64,000 nt of DNA, from positions 6,570,339 through 6,634,338 of the forward strand of contig ML660777.1 in assembly GCA_007570785.1 (NCBI GenBank), read 5' to 3'. Made by a program: the position numbers and the translations under genes. Positions 57,481 through 64,000 of this stretch are shown here, piece by piece. The first letter of the stretch is position 1. Every line of letters begins with the position of its first letter. The DNA is from Antilocapra americana. Lineage: Eukaryota > Chordata > Mammalia > Artiodactyla > Antilocapridae. A model generated the notes under the pieces. It was given only the letters and a program-made list of their open reading frames with translations, made no database searches and was not told the origin of the DNA.

Positions 57481-58994
57481 CTCTCCTACTAAGACACGGG
57501 GACACGGGGACCAAGTTTTATTTTGGGGGGGCTTGAATAAAGAGTATCAGAAAGAAGCTGACACAACATAGTTTGCCTAAGTTCAACCCGAGTTCATTAT
57601 GTATTCATGGAATTGTTTCTTTAAACTGTCTAAATTCCACATGCTTCTTTTAATAAATCATATACTTTTAATAACCACCAAGCCTCTCACAGAAGTTTCC
57701 AAAAATGACGCAAATAAAAACCATTAAATGACTTTCCATAGTGTCTGAAGAAGCTGTTGTACAAGTCTGGCCAGTAAGGAATTGTTAGATTCATGTGCTC
57801 TGTATCATTGCCTTTTAATTTAAATTTTCTTTTTAGAAGGTGTTTTTAATATCATTGAATGTGCAGAAATCTGTTCTGAATTTATATCATTTAAAATCAG
57901 CCTTAAAAGTCAGTGATTTATGAAGAACACTGACTCGATGATGGTTTACAACATTTTTCCCTCCTGAGAGGAGACCTATGCTGGGAAAAATAAAACATCC
58001 CGAGTCTCATTAATGGAAACAGAGCTGAACAGACAACTGTAACTGTTGCAGATTACTGAAACTGCCAGGAAATTCTAAAAGCAAAAACAAGGTTGGGCTG
58101 GCAGATTAATGTGCCTTTCATGTACAATCCTGAAATATAAAACCATGGAATTTTCTAATGTTAATGGATATTTCTGTCAATATTTGTCTAGGCACTTTTA
58201 TGTTGTATATTATAGAAGAGATTAAACAGAGGAAAACTCACTTTACAAAGTTGGATCCCAGTGCAAATGTGTTCATATGCTACCTATTCAGTTTCCAACT
58301 TCTGGATGTGCACTTGAGGCTTATTATTTTATTTACTAAAGATAATGAATCCACAAAGTTCCTCTGTCAAAGGAGAATTAATCTGAATAAAACTTGCTCA
58401 ACTAGTTAACGCATATTTATGCCGGAGGAGTCTCAGATTGAATTTAGGCCATCCTCCAAGCTCCTCCCTTCTTCATCTACCAATGCAGTGATTGATTTAT
58501 CAAGTAATTATTGAGTACCTTTTAAGTAACAGATTTTTAAAACAACAAGAGCTCATGAACTAGTTGGAAACTGAGAAAGATGAGCAAAACAGATACGTAG
58601 GATACAAAGCAGTACCAACTCTTCTGTAGGTAAACACAGACTTTTCTCAGAATACACATGATGGGAGCATTTGCTCGGGCATCTCACCTGCGAGAAGCAC
58701 AGACCTGATTCCCACACTTTCCATCCCAGCTCAGATTCATTCAGCTTTAGTCAGCTGTTTCTTCCCTACAAACCTTCAAGTCCATGACCAGTAGCTTTAG
58801 GTAAGCCAGTAGTAATGCCCTTCTCTAAAAGATGCCAAACTTTGTCACTTCATTTCTACTGGTCTGTGGACTTCATAGTGCTTTCAACATTAGGGAGGTT
58901 TAACAATACAGGGTATAGCAATGGCTTACTGAATGTGACTGAATTTTGAAAAAAAAAATTTCAAATTAACTTAAGGTTCAAAATTAAATTCATC
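57481..58994 (-). other. ADGRG6: ADGRG6 intron sequence, nothing recognised
   Basis: About 1.5 kb without recognisable exons. A MIR-like stretch may lie near 58,490-58,560. Confidence 0.45.
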
Positions 58995-59712
58995 CTAAAA
59001 GGGAACCTTCCTAATAGTGTTAGTGAGAATGTAAGTTTTTACAGACATTATGGAAAACAGTATGGATGTTCCTCAGAAAACTAAAAAATAGAATTACCAT
59101 ATGATACAGCAGTCCCACTCCTGGGCATATACTTAGACAAAACTATAATTTATAATTTAAAAAGATACATGGACCCCTATGTTCATAGCAACACTATTCA
59201 TAGTAGCCAAAACATGTAAACAATATAACTGTCTATGACAGATGTGGTACATATATACGATGGAATACTACTTAGCCATAAAAAAGAATGAAATAATGCT
59301 ATTTGCTGCAATATGGATGCAACTAGAGATTATCATACTAAGTCAGAAAGAGAAAGACAAATACCATACGACTGAATCTGAAATATGGCACAAATGAAAC
59401 TGTTTATAAAATAGCAGACCTACAGATGTAGAGATCAAACTTCTGGTTGCAAGTGGGGAAAGGGGAGGGAGAGGGAGAGGGACGGACTGGAAGTTTGGGG
59501 TTAATAGATTCAAACTATTACATTTAGAATAGATAAGCAACAAGGTCATACTGCATAGCACAGGGAACTATATCCAATCTCTTGGGATAAACTATAATGG
59601 AAAAGAATATATTTTTTAAAAGATTGTATATATGTGTATAACTGAGTCACTTTGCCATATAGCAGAGATTGGCACAACATTGTAAATCAACTATAATAAA
59701 AATGGTTTAAAA
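58995..59712 (+). mobile_element. L1 fragment (ORF2 end and 3' UTR)
   Basis: GTTAGTGAGAATGTAAGTTT, GCAGTCCCACTCCTGGGCAT, CACTATTCATAGTAGCCAAA, TGGAATACTACTTAGCCATA and the 3' UTR TAGCACAGGGAACTATATCC, ending TATAATAAAAATGG. Antisense to ADGRG6. Old, with no long frame. Confidence 0.88.
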
Positions 59713-60334
59713 AATTAAATTCACCCTAGAGTACACTAGGGTGTGTGTTATGGACTTAGAAGCATTATAGGATACTCCTTGAAAGAAACCTTGTATTTCT
59801 AAACAGAACAAGCCATTTATTAGATTGTTGAGTTGACTGCCATATCTTAGGGGAAAAAAAAAAAAAAGCATTTCTGAACTAGATTGTTGGTATTTATATT
59901 TAGAGCCAAGGAATCAAAGTGAATTTCTCTGACCCCGACAGAGTCTAAAGATTTTTCTGGCCAAGAATGCTACACCCACATGGTTCCATGAAGAGCACCA
60001 ACACTCAGCAAAACTGTGAAAAAGGCACAAAGCATCTGTGCCTCCCTTTCACTCCCCATTGGACATCTCTCATATTGACTCGTGAATAAGATATATTTAC
60101 CGAGCACCTACAATCTTCCAGGCTTAGTTTTAGGTGCTTGGTATATACAACACTGAAAACAAATAAACTAACATTCTACCTCTTCACTTCATTCAAGGCC
60201 ATTTTCATGAGCACCCACTTTGTGCCTGGAACTGTGCTCAGCACTCAGAATAGTGACTCAGAAATGCAGTATGGCGTCTGTCTAAAAGTGAAGCTGTCTG
60301 CACATACGATCAGCTATGAAAGAGAAAATGGCGT
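59713..60334 (-). other. ADGRG6: ADGRG6 intron sequence, possible MIR/L2 tails
   Basis: 60,085-60,260 contains two 'GAGCACC..' phrases like MIR/L2-associated 3' ends. The family is not certain. Confidence 0.4.
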
Positions 60335-61245
<911 letters not shown>

Positions 61246-61365
61246 ATTCTGGAGAAAGAAATGACAACCCACTCCAGTATCCTTACCTGGAGAATCCCAT
61301 GGACTGAGGAGCCTTGGGGCTACGATCTATGAGATCACAAACAGCCAGACACCATGGAAGGACTG
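61246..61365 (+). mobile_element. Bov-tA SINE, head missing
   Basis: CTGGAGAAAGAAATGACAAC, CCACTCCAGTATCCTTACCT and CCATGGACTGAGGAGCCTTG: the A unit only, diverged at its 3' end. Confidence 0.82.
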
Positions 61366-63038
61366 AGCATATGTGGACATTGTTCTACAAAATGATGTGG
61401 AAGCAGAGTCTGCTAAGGGATTTTTGAGAGAGGTATTCCTGACAGACTCACTGGCAAAGCCCTTATTTCTGCTTTGAACATGAATGCAAGCTCTGTGGCT
61501 GTAGTCATCATCTTCTATCCAGGAAAGGAAGACCAAGAGAGTTGGAGGATTGCTGGCCCTGACATTTTCAGCCACAAAATTAATGCTAGTTGTTGAAAAG
61601 AGTACTACTTACTTATTTAAGACATACATAATTGTGGATTCCATTATTAGGAACAAAATAATTTCTATTAATATAATTGGTCTAACTGAGGCACAACCTT
61701 ATTGTATAACTCTGTTATTCTTGTGCTGAAACTTCTAATGCACAAATAAAAAGCTTACATCATAACATCCTTATAAGATGAGGAAAGATACACTTGTTAT
61801 TCAGAATGAGATATATCTGAAAATAGATGAAAGTAATTTTAAAGGGGACTAAAAGTAAAATTAAAATACTTAAATTTGCAGATGCCCCAGTACCTAATTA
61901 ATACCAAGCAAATTCTTAAGTACCAAAAATATTTAGATGAATTATTTAAGACAGTCTTCAAATTCTAAAGCATATGGTCATCATTTTGGTAGGTTGTATC
62001 TACCATGGTAGAACATGATCTTCCAAAAGGCAACAGCTGTCTTGAACTTCTTTGAGTCCTATAACCTAACAAGATTCCTGGCATATAGTAAATTCTCAGT
62101 GAGAGCTGTTGATGGCACAACAATTTACTGAGTCGTACTTCAAATGACTGTAAAAGCTGACTCACGTATTTTTAAATTCCCTTATTTAGAACTTATGCAT
62201 TGACTTGTACCTTTAATATAGCTTATTTTAAAGGTCTCCCAAATGATATAGCTTGCCCCTGGAGCTAATCTTTCTTTCTATATGGAAGTCCCCCTAGAAT
62301 CTGAAATTCCTGGCCTGGATCCTTTACTTCCCACTAGCTCTCTTGGGGATTTTCGAATGTTACTTCGGAAACACAAATCGGAAGACCAGGAGGAAAGGAA
62401 TAGAACTGGATACTGACTGGATAGAGAAGTGACATCCATCCATGAAATGAGCACAGAAATGTGGCATCACTGTCAGGAGTAAGCTCTTCATTCATTTGGT
62501 AATTCAGTCAACCCACACATAATACTGAGTACTTATTATGTGCTACATAAAATACAAGAAAACTAACTGCCAAAACTGAACAGTTTAAAAATCTTAGCCT
62601 CAATAATCTCACAGTCTGAAGGGAAGTTTTCAAATTATTCAAGGTCCATTCTCTCCACTTTCACACAATAATCATATTGTCACTGCATCCCTCACTGTCT
62701 GATGCTGCTACTTAACTCTCTGGAAGATGCATGTGGTTTAACGAGGTGGAAGTAGGAAACCTCCTCAAAGAGACTGGACCTTCTAAGTCTAGAAGAGAGA
62801 ATCATAGGCTTCTTCTGAACTCCTCCAGATGAGAAGAGCACAACATTCATAAAAGCAGCTCACACAGTTCAGGGCTTTCAACTGAATTCATGTATGGTAT
62901 AGCAGAGGCCTTGGCAAAGACAACTTGACCTTCCAAAATAAGAAGTTCACTATTGGCATGAAACTCACACTAAACTTCAGGAAACGAAGCATGTAATACT
63001 CATTACAAATAAATTCCCAACAAGCTTTAGTTACTTAC
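61366..63038 (-). other. ADGRG6: ADGRG6 intron sequence, nothing recognised
   Basis: About 1.7 kb free of recognisable young repeats; a faint MIR-like 3' end at 62,490-62,570. Confidence 0.45.
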
Positions 63039-63135
63039 AATTCATCACCTTGTTCTTTTCCATAACTCTCTTTTCCATAGACTTCATTTTGCTTCCTGCT
63101 TGCTAGAACAATGGACACAACTAAGGCAGGCACAC
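63039..63135 (-). CDS. ADGRG6: ADGRG6 exon for the end of TM4 and ECL2
   Basis: A 97-base exon, acceptor TTATAACAG before GTGTGCC, donor GATGAATT before GTAAGT. It encodes (G)[18 protein letters not shown] then [13 protein letters not shown], and the split last codon joins to C at 60,854 to give Phe followed by CWIQD. The hydrophobic start is the extracellular end of TM4 and the charged part is extracellular loop 2, which precedes the disulfide cysteine. A longer minus-strand frame (63,035-63,238) includes intron upstream of the acceptor and should not be read as protein. Earlier exons lie beyond the window. Confidence 0.95.
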
Positions 63136-64000
63136 CTGTTATAACAAAACCATGACAGAAACAACTTTTCTGAAGCATCTGAAATTGCTTTATAAGACTG
63201 AAAATGGCAAGGGAAAAAAAAGAAAGTAAACACTCCATATAATAAAATCAAATTTCTTAGAACGGGCAACTTGGTTGAAAACAACAATAAAATCCCTTTT
63301 GTGGTATGAAACATCCAATTCTAATTAGAAACAATCTAAATCTCAAGTATTCTGTTTGCTTGCTGGTACCCACTAGAGTATAAGGACCTGCTCTATACTG
63401 AATGTAGTACCAGAAAATGTAGTTTCATGAATGACATCTGTTGGACTGACCAAGTTCAGGTTGGAAAGTAACTGCAGCTTCATTCTGCCCCTTTCGACAG
63501 AAAGAAAAGGCTTCAGAATAAGTTGAGGGGAAACAATGGGGGCAGAAAGTCTTGACAGTCATCTCTTTTCTCTCAGGAGAATCTATATAGATTTGCATGT
63601 ATATTTCAGTAGAGAAATGCTACCCCACCTGAATTCCCTGAAAGGTGCCTTCACTGCCTCCTAAGGAGGTACTGAACACCTTGCAAACGTCTCATTTCCC
63701 CCCTGCCATCTGAAAAAGAGATTTGTGATAAAGCTTGAAAATGCCTGCCCCAATACAGAATCCAGATAAAAGAAGGAGCCCGATCGGAAGACTATAAACA
63801 GGCTAACACAGGCATCTGTGTCTGGTTGAGGAATCATGGTAAGAGGTTCAAAGCAAGAATTCTGTCAGTATTCTGGTTGCACTCACAAAAATAACCTTTT
63901 TGCTCATGTTTCCAAGACATGGGCATGCCTCTAGGGGCAAGAATAGTTAAGAGTCTGAGCTGGCCTTTCTATTTTGAAGTATAATGGAAATCCACCACTG
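63136..64000 (-). other. ADGRG6: ADGRG6 intron sequence to window end
   Basis: No further ADGRG6 exon is recognisable up to position 64,000. No SINE or LINE recognised. Confidence 0.55.

Noticed and set aside
63035..63314. Minus frames with hydrophobic N-terminus ([30 protein letters not shown])
   Set aside because: One reads intron upstream of the acceptor at 63,135 before the real exon codons; the other is the same region out of frame.

Overview
This window is mammalian nuclear DNA from a ruminant, almost certainly a bovid. It carries many Bov-tA and Bov-A2 SINEs, several BovB (RTE-type) LINE copies, cetartiodactyl tRNA-Glu (CHR-type) SINEs and a ruminant L1 subfamily. No bacterial, phage or CRISPR features are present. 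The only protein-coding gene I can support is the 3' end of ADGRG6 (GPR126), an adhesion G-protein-coupled receptor, read on the minus strand.

Layout. About 1-35,190 is intergenic DNA downstream of ADGRG6: fragments of L1, BovB, L2/MIR, a DNA transposon, MaLR-like LTRs and an ERV-LTR-like piece, separated by AT-rich sequence with no recognisable gene. About 35,190-38,130 is the inferred ADGRG6 3' UTR. Coding exons in transcription order are 63,039-63,135 (end of TM4 region and ECL2), 60,571-60,854 (ECL2 cysteine, TM5, ICL3, TM6, ECL3, most of TM7), 45,297-45,398 (end of TM7, helix 8), 44,085-44,237 (Ser-rich cytoplasmic tail) and 38,131-38,309 (C-terminal tail, stop TGA). All junctions obey GT-AG and keep phase. 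The extracellular region (CUB, pentraxin-like, SEA, GAIN) and TM1-3 lie beyond position 64,000.

The most interesting gene-level observation is a 46-nt alternative exon at 40,792-40,837. It has intact splice sites and matches the length and position of the exon that creates the second human C-terminal isoform, but here it has an in-frame TAA five codons in (counting the split junction codon). The terminal exon is potentially dual-coding: it stays open in both the observed frame and the frame the alternative exon would impose.

Among mobile elements, two L1 copies (1-680; 24,779-26,038) have the head-to-head structure of twin-priming 5' inversion. The second has a clear 20-bp target-site duplication and is broken by a 400-base assembly gap. 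A third short L1 insertion (41,144-41,418) looks like a 3' transduction. Nested insertions allow relative dating: a MaLR-like LTR holds a CHR SINE that holds a Bov-tA. I see no evidence of a novel biological system; the notable content is transposition scars and isoform evolution of one receptor gene.
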